The notes below the pieces were generated by a model. It searched no databases and was not told the origin of the DNA. It saw only the letters and a list, made by a program, of their open reading frames with translations. The position numbers and the translations under genes are program-made. Of a DNA stretch of 38,535 nucleotides, positions 12,501 through 22,450 are shown one piece after another. The DNA comes from Nephromyces sp. MM_2019. Its lineage: Eukaryota; Apicomplexa; Aconoidasida; Nephromycida. The DNA is taken from assembly GCA_015657535.1 (NCBI GenBank), contig JADHZB010001155.1, positions 16,287 through 54,821 on the forward strand. Direction: 5' to 3'. The first letter of the stretch is position 1. Each line of letters opens with the position of its first letter.

Positions 12501-14848
12501 AGGTTCCGGCTTTGTTCATCCAGATCCAGGCAGTTCTCTCACTGTATGCCTCTGGGAGGACTACGGGCAATGTGTTAGATTCTGGTGATGGTGTAACACA
12601 CGTTGTCCCGGTTTATGAAGGCTACTCGATTCCTCATGCTATCATGAGATTAAACTTAGCAGGAAGAGATCTGACTGATTATCTAGTTCGAATTCTTTCC
12701 GAGAGAAGTAAGATGTATACAACTACTGCAGAACGCGAGATTATTAGGGATGTCAAGGAGAGACTGTGTTATTTACCTTTGGATTTCGAGGAGGGTTAGT
12801 GTATGCAGTGTGTTTGTTGAAAGTGCTTTGTTTTATACCAACTAGTGCGTGTTGAAAGTGCTTTATTTCAGTGAATAGTGTGTGTTTGTTATAAATCCTT
12901 TGTTTTTTCCTAATAATATTTGCGTTATAAATCCTTTGCACCAATGACTAGCATTTGTGTGTGTTAGCCAACCCCTAATTCATATTTTTCCTGCTGCTTT
13001 TCTCACTTATGCTCGATGAAATTTACTGCATTTCTCTTCATTTCTTGATATAAAAATTGATGTTATAGCGAAGATTTCGTGTGCTCCTCTGCCTCCTTTT
13101 TGTCTCATTATTGAGCGAATTTTCTTCCATATTTTCCACAATCTACAGAGCTTGCCCTGTTTGAAAAGAGCCGTGGAGCTATGGATAAGGAGTATGAGCT
13201 TCCTGATGGGAACATCATTTCGATAGGCTCAGAACGTATTCGTTGCCCACAGGCGTTGTTTGACCCCAAATTGATCGGTTCTGAAGCTGGAGGAATTCAT
13301 CAAGTTGTCTTCAACTCAATGTCAAAATGTGATGTTGATCTTCGTAGGGATTTATTCAATAACATCGTCTTGTCTGGAGGTTCTACCATGTTCGACGGTA
13401 TGGGTGCGAGGTAAGATCTTTCTTTTCTTGTCTAGTTTTTGTGAAGATGAGAGCTGTATAGCATATTTGCTTGATTTTGTGGAGCACTGAGATCAATCCA
13501 TAATCAGGGCAGCTTGAACTCTTGATTTTCAAAAGTTAGCATTTCACACAGATCTTGGCAAAAACTAAATCACAGTTTAGGATGAAATTACGTCGTTTTT
13601 GCTTGATCCATGCCAATTGATTTGTGTTGCACTTTCGTAGTGTCAGCTGAATTCTAAGATTGTAGGAGGTAGCGCGAAGATCTTTTTCTAGACTTCAAGG
13701 CGTGTGTTGCTCCTGAATAGCCTCTTTGTGCTGGTATTCTTAACTTGCTAAGGCACTTCTGCATGCTCTCTGGCCTCATAGCATAGATTGCCACCAAATT
13801 CGTGTGTAAAATTCATTGCCCATGTGTGTTGCGTTCAGATTTTCTCTGTACTATATGTTCCCTTCTTCGTGCTGATAGTGAAATAACATTTCCCTTGCTG
13901 TGAAGTTATCAAATAAGTAGCTTGATATGTATGTAGTTACGTTTAACTAGATACTAACTGCATCTATTATTACTATAAAAATAGAGCATCTTATTATAAC
14001 GAAATATTTCGCATTTCTGCTGTATACTTCTTTTGATGTAGTCTGTTTAATGTATGGGTCTTTTTTGAGCCTACTTACCACGAAATTCCGTCTTTTGTAG
14101 AGGAAGTTTTTTCTATTAGTTCACATCCTCCTGGATTACCTATCATTTCCTTGATTAGCTACTTTTAACCATTACAGGGTTAAAATCATAAAGACATGAA
14201 TTCTATGAGTAGTATTGATTCTATGCAATTTTGCAGAGAAAAATGCATTTTTCTTTTCTATATTTTCCTCATTAATATATAGGGAATAAGCTTGCTGCTA
14301 GCCTATTGCAAATTACTAGTTTAGGCAGCACTTTCTTGGATTCATTATCGGAGCCTTTATGGGAGATTCATATCTGCACATAATTGTGGTTGCCTTACTT
14401 AGTTCACCTTCCTGCAGCTGAAGTTGTTATGTTGTCTTTTTGTGTGCCGAAGAATTCTAAGAATAAAGCTGCTACGAGTTTAGCATCATTGTTATGCTTA
14501 TCCTTCATATTGTGCAGCTTGACGTGTGTGTCTTTTTTTTTGCTTTTTCGCTTTTTACTCTCTTTTGGAGATTTTTCTACTACCCCTATGTTCGTTGCGA
14601 GGATTTTATTAGGCTTATTGCAGCTTCTAACTTTCTGTGCTGATTTACCCTTCAGGTTAACGAAAGATTTATCCCAACTGGCACCTAGCACGTTGAAGAT
14701 CAAAGTGCTTGCTCCATCTGAACGCAGATACACAGTTTGGATAGGCGGGTCAATACTTTCGGGGCTCGGATCTTTCCAGCAAATGTGGGTGTCAAAGAGT
14801 GATTACGACGAAGCCGGACCAACTGTTATTCACAGGAAATGCTTCTAA
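9541..14848 (+). CDS. Actin, divergent, five exons
   Basis: Exons 9541-9664, 11001-11127, 12355-12794, 13149-13410 and 14656-14848 join in frame (phases 1, 2, 1, 2) to give 381 residues, close to the usual 375-377. Donors are GTAAGT, GTATGG, GTTAGT and GTAAGA; acceptors include CCCCCCAG, CTATACAG, TCTACAG and CCTTCAG. The nucleotide-binding loops are intact: [17 protein letters not shown] near the N terminus, [17 protein letters not shown] in the middle, [12 protein letters not shown] later, and the C terminus HRKCF. PIEHG, WHH and AGRDLTDYL are also kept, so it should bind and hydrolyse ATP and polymerise. Divergence is clear: the DNase-binding loop reads [15 protein letters not shown] instead of the usual RPRHQG...MGQK, VGDEAQ is VGAEAQ, and EIVRDIKE is EIIRDVKE. 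Introns are long and T-rich (1336, 1227, 354 and 1245 nt) with no gene inside; intron 1 carries a TTTAGGG array and intron 3 a tandem repeat. It could be the main actin of a divergent lineage or a paralogue. Confidence 0.95.
9930..9965 (+). repeat. Interstitial TTTAGGG telomere-type repeat in actin intron 1
   Basis: TTTAGGG occurs at 9930-9936, 9945-9951 and 9952-9958, separated or followed by near copies (TTGGGTGG, TTTATGG). This is the plant/algal-type telomere unit. It sits about 270 bases into intron 1, far from any splice site. Confidence 0.8.
12811..12950 (+). repeat. About 36-bp tandem repeat in actin intron 3
   Basis: Four diverged units have cores at 12816 and 12851 (GTTGAAAGTGCTTTRTTT) and at 12888 and 12924 (GTTATAAATCCTTTG), spaced 35, 37 and 36 bases. 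Copies pair by similarity (1 with 2, 3 with 4), as expected for successive duplication. They fill about 40% of the 354-nt intron. Confidence 0.65.
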
Positions 14849-14924
14849 GGTATGCGATGATTCTCTCTCATGGGATAATTTTGTTGGGGATGAAGGCTGT
14901 GTGCTTATGTGCGTGTGTGCGTGT

Positions 14925-15013
14925 GTCTGTCTATGTGTCCATCAGCCTGTCTATGTCCATCTGCCTGTCTATGTATCCATCCGCCTGTCTATAAGTTCAT
15001 CTGCCTGTCTATT
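14925..15013. repeat. 18-20-bp minisatellite flanked by TG runs
   Basis: Four to five copies of a unit like GCCTGTCTATGTATCCATCC, of 18 or 20 bases, lie 76 bases beyond the actin stop codon, with (TG)n on both sides. It probably lies in the actin 3' UTR or immediately after it. It creates spurious Cys/Val-rich frames on the plus strand. Confidence 0.8.
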
Positions 15014-16325
15014 TGTGCGTGTGTGTGTATTCTGTGGATGTTTCACGATTGCTTAGATGGCATGAGTTCTCGTTATAATCTTCAATTTTGCTTTTTTCCT
15101 GTTGATATCTTTGAATAGTAATGAGTTTTATTGCCATGCTCCTGGGCATTTTAGAGAATTGTGTAGTTATGTTTGTGTGTTACCAATTAGTTAATGTAGA
15201 AGTGAGCATTTAATATTACTCAAATTCGTATATTCCATTTTTATTTGGGAAAAAATGCTAAACGCTTAAGTAAAGCCCACAGTGCTGAGACTTTTCTGCC
15301 AAAATAGATGTTTTGAAAGCGATACTAAAACATATTGATTAAGATCTTTTTATTGATTGCAAATTACTGTGTAAACTTATGCTTGTGTATTTGAAGTCTT
15401 TTTGAGCTCAGTGAGATTTTTATTGCATCAGCGCACCTACTCGCACACACTCACCAGTCCATTAAACACTCCAACACACCCAACAACACACCCACCAGCA
15501 AAGCCACAAAATTTCCGCTATTTCTAGTACATGCGATAGCGGGGTGTGGCACATGTGATGCTACCGACTATGGTGAGTTTTAGTTGTGAAATTATGCGCT
15601 GCTCTTCCACCTGTGCTGTGTTAAATTTGCTTCTCTCGATAATTACCTTAGAGCTTTCTCGCTCACTTATTTTTGGCTTATGCTACCCACTTTATAAGTT
15701 TCTCTCGTTTAAATCCGGAGAAATCTTCATTGTAAGGTTGCTCCCAAATGTTTGATAGCTATCTTTTATGAGTAGAGTGCGAACGATGTGAGTGGTACTG
15801 GCTCTGTCTGCTTTGTAGTGCTGCTATTGGTTTTATTTTAGAGCCCTTTTCTTTTGTTTCTTGAAAATCGTTTAAGAAGACTTCTTTGTTACTAAAGCTG
15901 CTTTGCCGTGTACTTCCGATGATTTACCTCTATATTACTATCATCAGAGTCACTGCCATCCAATTAGTGCATGATGCAGCTCTGTATTTTTGATTTTTGA
16001 GTGATGACTTTTCAATAGCTCAAGCTAGCTACGATGAAGCAGTGAAAAGCTGATTTGTTTTGCTGATCCAGAGTGAAAATTCAAGTGTCGTATACCGTTT
16101 TACTTGGGTCTGTTTGTGTTTTGTACCTCTTCAGGGAAGTGCTTTGAGAAATTCACAGAAGTTCTTATCCATAACGGAGGTTTTTGCGTCTATTTATGGG
16201 CTGACCTACGCGTCATTTCAATATAATTAGTTGCAAGACACGCGATTTCAACTTGTGGGTAGCAGTTGGGTAAAACATCGAGGATTGTACTCTTGACGCA
16301 TAGCGATGCACGCTTATTGATTCCT

Positions 16326-16350
16326 TTTTTCGTGTCGAGTACACGAAAAA
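16326..16350. repeat. 10-bp perfect hairpin with 5-nt loop
   Basis: TTTTTCGTGT (16326-16335) and ACACGAAAAA (16341-16350) are exact reverse complements around CGAGT. The stem is AT-rich at its base. No neighbouring gene explains it. Confidence 0.6.
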
Positions 16351-18421
16351 TTTCCAGGTGTCCGGGAAGCGACCTCATCGTCTCACCACCACCACATAAG
16401 GAAGCTTTGCGTTCCTTGGTCACTATCATGAACGTTTTTGGAAGCTTTTAGTATGCATTCCTGTGGGTGATGTTGATGGTAGCACCTGATCACCTAGGAG
16501 CATGAGATACGTATCTGAGGTTCACGATAAACTTTGATATTGTTTTTTCGTGCTCTTAGTGCACTATTTTTAAGATATAGACTGCAAGTTCACATGAAGA
16601 ACTACTATACTATATTCTCCTAAAGTAAAGCAACACTTTGATTAGCCGCCAATTTAAGGTTAAACCTTGGCGCTATTAATTTCTGTTATCCTATTTTCTA
16701 ATAGGTACCCAAATTACGTGGAATTGTAGTTGCTGATAGGGTTGGATACTTTAGTACACCAGTTCTTCCTAATTAGTGTAGCAGAATATGTTTTTGAGAA
16801 TATCGTGGCAATTTGGTATTCAAATCCTAGTTTGTTGATTTCTTGGATGTTGCTACTGCTATACACGTGAGATAGAGCCTTGCCGCAGACACAATTTTGT
16901 AGCTATTGAATTGAAGGTTAATCTCTTTGGTTCTATGAAAATCTTGACGTCTGACTAGTTACTACTTTCATTTGTTTTGGAAGCTATTTGATACTTTTTT
17001 CTAATACAAGATCATTTCTTTACAAGATTATGATGCTTGATATTTTTTGGAGGGAGAGCTGAGTCAGCTTCAATTAGTCGTGTGCAGTGCTTCTTCGTGG
17101 TTTCCTTCGTACTTGATGCGCGGAATAAGGCGTTATGTTTAGAAGTTCCTGCTCTATTGCTTGCTTGTAATGTAAAGACTTTGTCATGCATAGATCTAGG
17201 ACAGCGGATGGTTGGTGCGCTGCATTATTAAACGGGAGTGTTAATGCTATGTTGTTTTTTCTGGCGCTCGATTCATGAGAAACACGTTTAAAATGATTCC
17301 ATGCCTTTAATGTTTTCCATGAAGTTGTTACTGTATTACAGGATTCTTGCTGTTTGCCCCTAAATTGTGGTGCTTTTAAATGTTTAATCACTCAACATTT
17401 TGATGCCCCTTGTTAACCATTTTATCATCTTTTAGTTGCCATATGCTCGAGTTTACTAACTGTCAACCTTGAAGCTCAGCTATGGGGTCAGGCTTGAGGC
17501 TTGCTATTGTTTTAGCTATGCTCCTGACGTTTATGGGAAAAGGAGACTAATGCTGCTGTGCTAAGGGCGAAATTTTGGCATAGAGAGTTGTGGGATCGGG
17601 GGAAAATGAAAGCGACTCCATTTTTTATTCGTTGCAATCATTTTTTTTAGCGTGCTAACGAAGTTTTGGTTGAAGTGTATTCAAGCAAACTACGGTAATG
17701 TGACGTTTGAATGCCCTAGAGGGCTTGCATTTCAAGTATGTATTAATCGTTTCCAGTTTGAAGAAGCAAAACAAAGCTTCGCGTGCAGGCCGAAGTGCTC
17801 ATCCAGCGGAATCTTGCAGTTTTTTAGAATAAAACTCTTGAGGTTCAACAAGCTGGCAGAGCATCGATTCAGAAAATGCTATGATTAGCGAACTGCTTAG
17901 AATACTTAATTAAACCGGAAAAACCTTAGAGGAACACATGTACTATTTTCAAGCCGGTTATTAGGTATACTGTGTTACCTGTTACCGTGACCACCCTCCC
18001 GGAGGGCTGGACCGCCGTTTGCAAATCAGTGGCCGGCTATGCTGATTGGGGCGTCGTATGGGTTTACGAAGTTATCGTGCAGTTGATGTAGAGCTTTCTC
18101 CATGGTTTTGTTATGTCAATATTGAATTGAGCGTAGTATTTCGCTTTTTCTTCAATGTGTTGGCGCCTGAATCCGGCGTACTTATTGACGGCCCACGCAC
18201 TGCTCGGTCTTTGGAAATCTTGATCATGAGAGGCCTTTTTTGCTGTGCATGCGCTGGCAGGGCGGAGCCAGGCCTGATACATGAAGCTGATTTGAGTCTG
18301 GGCTATATCTATTGACGCTCGTACGCTAAAGTAGGCTTTTATTTGAAGCTCTGTGGGCACGCGATCAATGAAATTGTGAAGGCCTATGGCAGCATCCTCT
18401 ACTCTAATGCCCTGCTGGTTG

Positions 18422-18455
18422 CTGTAGTTCGCAGTCGGCGGTAGTCGAACTACAG
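18422..18455. repeat. 10-bp inverted repeat
   Basis: CTGTAGTTCG (18422-18431) and CGAACTACAG (18446-18455) are exact reverse complements separated by 14 bases. The sequence does not fold into a tRNA: no acceptor or D-arm partner is visible. Confidence 0.55.
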
Positions 18456-19031
18456 TGTGAAAGCGTGCGCCTCAATTGCCACACCATGGGATATCGCTGT
18501 AGTAGTTCTGGAGGCTTCTGCCATTCCTGGATGAGTACTAGCATCCGACTGATGGCTGGCTGCATGAGTATGTTTTTTGTGAACAGAAAAATTTCAAAGA
18601 CTGGAATATGTAACAAGAGATGTAGTTATTCGTGTCCGCTGTAGGGTCGGAGATACTCGTGTCTGTAGAGATGTATTGGGGAGGCCATTGGCTTTGCAAT
18701 AAGCCCATACCTTTAAGAAGCCATTTTAACCTACCCTTTGGATTTTTTGCATGGCTACGGCCTTCCTGACGAGCTAAATTCAAGAAGACATACGGTATGC
18801 CAAATTTCTCGATATAGTGATTAAGCAGTATCAGTCCAAGAGGAAAGTGGCGGGCGCGCTACGAGTGCAAGCGTAGGCTAAGAGGCTTACAGAAATGCTG
18901 ACAGGCGAGATGAATGCAAGGCAATGACTGGCGAAGTACTTAAAGGTGTCGCTACTGAGCTTTATCGCAAAAAAGCTTGCCCGTGGATACGAAGGATTCC
19001 CGATTCACTGTTTTTGCTCTAGCAGCTTGGC

Positions 19032-19097
19032 AAACTTCATAGGGAAAAGATGCTGGAACTCCGCGCATGGTTTCAGCATCTTTTCCCTGTGAAGTTT
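19032..19097 (+). repeat. 24-bp inverted repeat, miRNA-precursor-like hairpin
   Basis: The left arm 19032-19055 and right arm 19074-19097 are complementary over 24 positions with an 18-nt loop. The single DNA mismatch is T opposite G, which becomes a U-G wobble in a plus-strand transcript, so that RNA would be fully paired. One further base pair (19031/19098) extends it. The arms contain AGGGAAAAGATGCTG and its complement. No ORF accounts for it. It could be a small-RNA precursor or a transposon-derived palindrome; expression is unknown. Confidence 0.6.
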
Positions 19098-19176
19098 GAC
19101 GACGCTTCGAGGAAATACAATGAGCCCCAGAGCTGTGGTTATCGTTTCTATAGTTGATATTTTTTATCTCGTCCCA

Positions 19177-19196
19177 CCCAACGATATATCGTTGGG
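19177..19196. repeat. Perfect 20-nt palindrome
   Basis: CCCAACGATATATCGTTGGG reads identically on both strands with no loop. It lies 80 bases after the long hairpin. A symmetric dimer-binding site or an element-end relic are possible; nothing decides between them. Confidence 0.7.
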
Positions 19197-20831
19197 CTAT
19201 GTTGTGGAATGAAGACTATTTCCGCAAGGTGATAATTGCCTCAGCAACACATCACTGTGTTGTATCGCTACAGTATAAGCATGCCTAACTCAAATCATTT
19301 CACTGTGGCCCAATGCAGGAAAATGCTTCTTCTTTTATGAAAACATTTGTGAAGAAAGCACTTAGATGCGATGCAAAGCTTATGTCAAATAAAGGTGCTG
19401 GAAAAAAAATTCAGAGCTTTAAGCTGTTTGTTGTACGATGATACCCACTGGCTTTTATCTGCGCTGTCTGCCCACTTGGGGCTGTTTTAGCAATTATCCC
19501 TTACTTCACACCTTCCCTATTTGTGCTTCCAGAAAATTGTTTACTGTATTAATTAAATCGTTTAGAAAAAAGGTTCAGCTCTAGCGCGCTGATTATAGTT
19601 AACACACCACTTTTGGAGGCCTCTGAGAAGACCAATGAGCTCTTTGCCATGCTTGAACAATAGATAATCTCACTACAAACACATTATATTCCCGGCTACG
19701 TTACTGCTCCAAAAGTTATATCTAATCAGGCTACATTTGAACTCATGGCCTTTATTTATCCTTCTGTACCTTAGCTGAAACTTGAGATATCTTAAATTCT
19801 GAAGTCTGCAAATTTAGTGGTTAGCAGATTTTGTATGACGTAATTTGCTAACTTTTTTCGAGAGATATGAGTATGAAGTACATTTGTACCCAAAAGACGT
19901 TATATTGTAATGCTTCCCGTTACGCTTTTTTGGAACGCAAGACTTACTTCGTATTTCCCCACCAATTAGCGACCGAGGATATCTTTATGCTACTTATAAA
20001 TCCTCATATTCCTTGCAACATTCTTGGCAAAAATGCCACCTTCAAGTGGTATGTACACACTCCCCCATTGGTGATGCTGTACCACGTCTTAGACTTTCAC
20101 AGGCTGGTCAAGAACCTACAATTTAGATTTATTGCCAGAATAACGTTCTCGTTAGTGCATCCCCGTACCGACCTAAAAGGTTTAATTGTACGATTTAGTA
20201 TGACTTTCACATTGTACGCAATTCAAAAAAAGTGAGATGTCTAGGTTAGCAAACGGCACTTTAATTTTTTACAGTAGGTAGTGCTTGAAATTACTGGTAT
20301 GAAAGAACTAAACCCCACGCAGGAAAAAGCAGAAATTCTCATTGAATACAGCTAGAAGCTTACCTTCCGGTTAATCATACCGCCGGCTTTAGCTTAACTG
20401 GGACTAAAATATTCTTTACTGTGCCAGGGCTCTCCGTTATCCGTTTCGCTGCAAAAGTCATGCTACAACACACTTTTTTCCAGTTTTAGCTGTCAGAAAC
20501 TAAAAAGTCAGCCAAGGAATAGCGAAACTAATATGGTATAGTTTTATTTGCATCCGCCTTGCTGGGCATATACTAATCACCACGTGTTTTAAGAAAAATA
20601 CCAGCAATTTCCATGTGCTAAAATTCATATTCTGATCAGTGAGGATAAATTAATTCTGCGGCTCAAAGACGTCGTACGTAGACAGAACATATTTCGTTTA
20701 TGCATGCGTTGATATATAACAACAATATGTTCCTGTTATACGCAACAAGCTGGAAACTTAGTCTGAACTCGAATTTGGTAAGCACCCGCTTTTTTTTTGT
20801 AGGGTAGTGTATTACCGAAAAGCTGACATAT

Positions 20832-22450
20832 TCAACGCTGAATGACGAGCACTTTCTGCTTAAGTAAGAATAGATGGCAACTTCCTGTGATGAATAGTAT
20901 TCGATATGATTGTTGAACACTTACTCTTATCCTCCGGTGCCATGGGCCCACTCTCATCGCAGTTGCAAGAGCAAGACTGCCTCGTGCGTTTAGACCTTGC
21001 GGCTTGCCTTGGATGAGTTGGGTAGTTCCAATCATCACGATCGTAATTTCCAAATTTCTGTGAAGGGTATAAATTTAGCATTTTCTTTATGGTTTAGGAA
21101 AAACCTGCCTCTTTCAACGTTACGTGCTTAGGTTTTCACTAGGTCTTGCTATTTTTATTACAGAAATGACGTACCTCACTGGCTTGTTTGTCTAAGTAAC
21201 CATTTATAACATCAAAAACTGGTGAACCAGTGAGCTGTGTGGGTTGAGGTGGGGCAGGAGCGTTTTCCACATAGTTGATGCCTTCTCGTTCTCCGAATAT
21301 CTCATCCAGATATTTGTTCACCTCATCCACGACATAGTTTCCTAAAAAAAAATACTCGTGTTCGGTATCTATATTCGTTTATTAGCGTAGCCTTCAGGTG
21401 CATATTTTGCATCTTATACTAGCGTTTGAAGCGGGTACTTCTGACTTCATAAAAACGTATAAAATGTTGTGTAAGATTATAGACTCAAGCATGACTCATG
21501 CACTTCAGTGTTCATACTATTTTTACCACTATAATATGAGTGCCTCGGAGCCAGAAAAGAGACGTGAGGCTCGTACATAGAATACCAATGTGTGTCACAG
21601 TCCTCTGCGCCGCCGACATGCTTGAAACTTCCTGAAAGCAAAATGCCATAGTTAAGCCTACGGAGTAAGCGTGCCGCAGGCAAATGAGATGTGGTGCATC
21701 TCGGTTGTTTCACCCTTACACTAGGGCATAACCCTTAATACACCGGTAAAGAAGCGTACGAAAAGAAGGAAAATTACCATTTAAGGAGTTCAAGTGTCTC
21801 ACTTCAGTTCCTGCGCTTACATGCGCATTGTCTGGAGTTTTTATTGCGGACAGTTGATCCGCTGTATACGCGCAGCCTTCATAACATAGCTGCATAATCC
21901 AAGCTAAGAAACTATTCATAATTGAGCCATCTTTACCGCAGGCGGCATTCTCTCTCCAAGTACTCAAAAGCTGCTCTAAATACCCATGGATAGGAGCACT
22001 TCGAATTTTTTGCTTCAACTGTTCGAGCCAGGTATTGAATACTTCCGAGTCTGGAATAATATTTTTTAGCCCCCAGAATTCCTGAAAGTCTGTAAACTTT
22101 TTTGGTTCTACACTTCTTAACTGATTACTTGCATCCAAGCTTGTGGCAGCGCCTCTGTTTTGAGAAGCAGCAGCATTATATTGAGTAACACACCCATTGT
22201 AACAGTGTCCACTACTGCTGCCTCCATAGTGAATAAAGTTATTCAATGGTGGAGTTTGGTATATAGGGTATACACTGCGCGGTTTCCCAGGAATATAGCA
22301 ACTTCCTTCATCAAAAGCACAATTTTGATATCGTGGAGGTAATTGGCTTACAAAGCTTCCTTTGAGTTGATGTTGAGCCCCTGCTGCGCCAGGAATAAAA
22401 GCAGTCATATCACCATAAAGGCTATGAGCTCTTACAGTATTTCCCGCCAT
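20832..22450 (-). CDS. Orphan protein with Cys-rich C-terminal part, four exons
   Basis: Exons 22450-21778, 21341-21175, 21057-20925 and 20884-20832 join in frame (phases 1, 0, 1) to give 341 residues ending in TGA. Donors are GTAATT, GTACGT and GTAAGT; acceptors are TTTTTTAG, CTTCACAG and ATCACAG. The ATG at 22450 opens a 224-codon first exon. I do not recognise the family. The first ~110 residues are Gly/Tyr/Asn-rich and probably disordered. Residues ~115-200 look helical and aromatic (FTDFQEFWGLKNIIP, FLAWIMQLCYEG). Exon 2 is Asp/Glu-rich then Pro-rich (APAPPQPTQ). Exon 3 is basic and contains SCSCNCDE, a Cys cluster that might bind metal. Intron 1 is about 436 nt and could hide a small exon (a good CTTTCAG acceptor occurs near 21,634), but no downstream donor restores the frame cleanly. 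The final exon, only 53 nt, is supported by its consensus splice sites alone. Confidence 0.75.

Larger units (their letters stand above)
14849..20831. other. Actin 3' flank and intergenic region, no supported gene
   Basis: The first 1.2 kb is T-rich like the actin introns and probably includes the 3' UTR. After that, base composition is balanced and frames close at about the rate expected by chance. Contents: a minisatellite at about 14,925-15,013, a hairpin at 16,326-16,350, a GC-richer patch at about 17,985-18,320 with ORFs on both strands that resemble nothing I know, a 10-bp inverted repeat at 18,422-18,455, the long hairpin at 19,032-19,097 and a 20-nt palindrome at 19,177-19,196. A 122-codon ATG ORF at 19,867-20,235 is not convincing as a gene. 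Confidence 0.6.

Noticed and set aside
14799..15118. Plus-strand Cys/Val/Pro-rich ORFs after actin
   Set aside because: They read through the minisatellite and TG runs beyond the actin stop.
18046..18360. ORFs of 89 and 98 codons on opposite strands
   Set aside because: Mutually overlapping, no motif, within chance length. Nearby frames that looked hydrolase-like contain stops at the rate expected for non-coding sequence.
18404..18460. Possible tRNA because of GTAGTTCG/CGAACTAC arms
   Set aside because: No cloverleaf can be drawn: the acceptor stem, D-arm and T-loop consensus are missing.
19867..20235. 122-codon ATG ORF, with vague resemblance to a hydrolase or retropepsin segment
   Set aside because: ORFs of this length occur by chance in a window this size. 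The resemblance is a few scattered residues with no catalytic motif. A profile search with a significant hit would change this.
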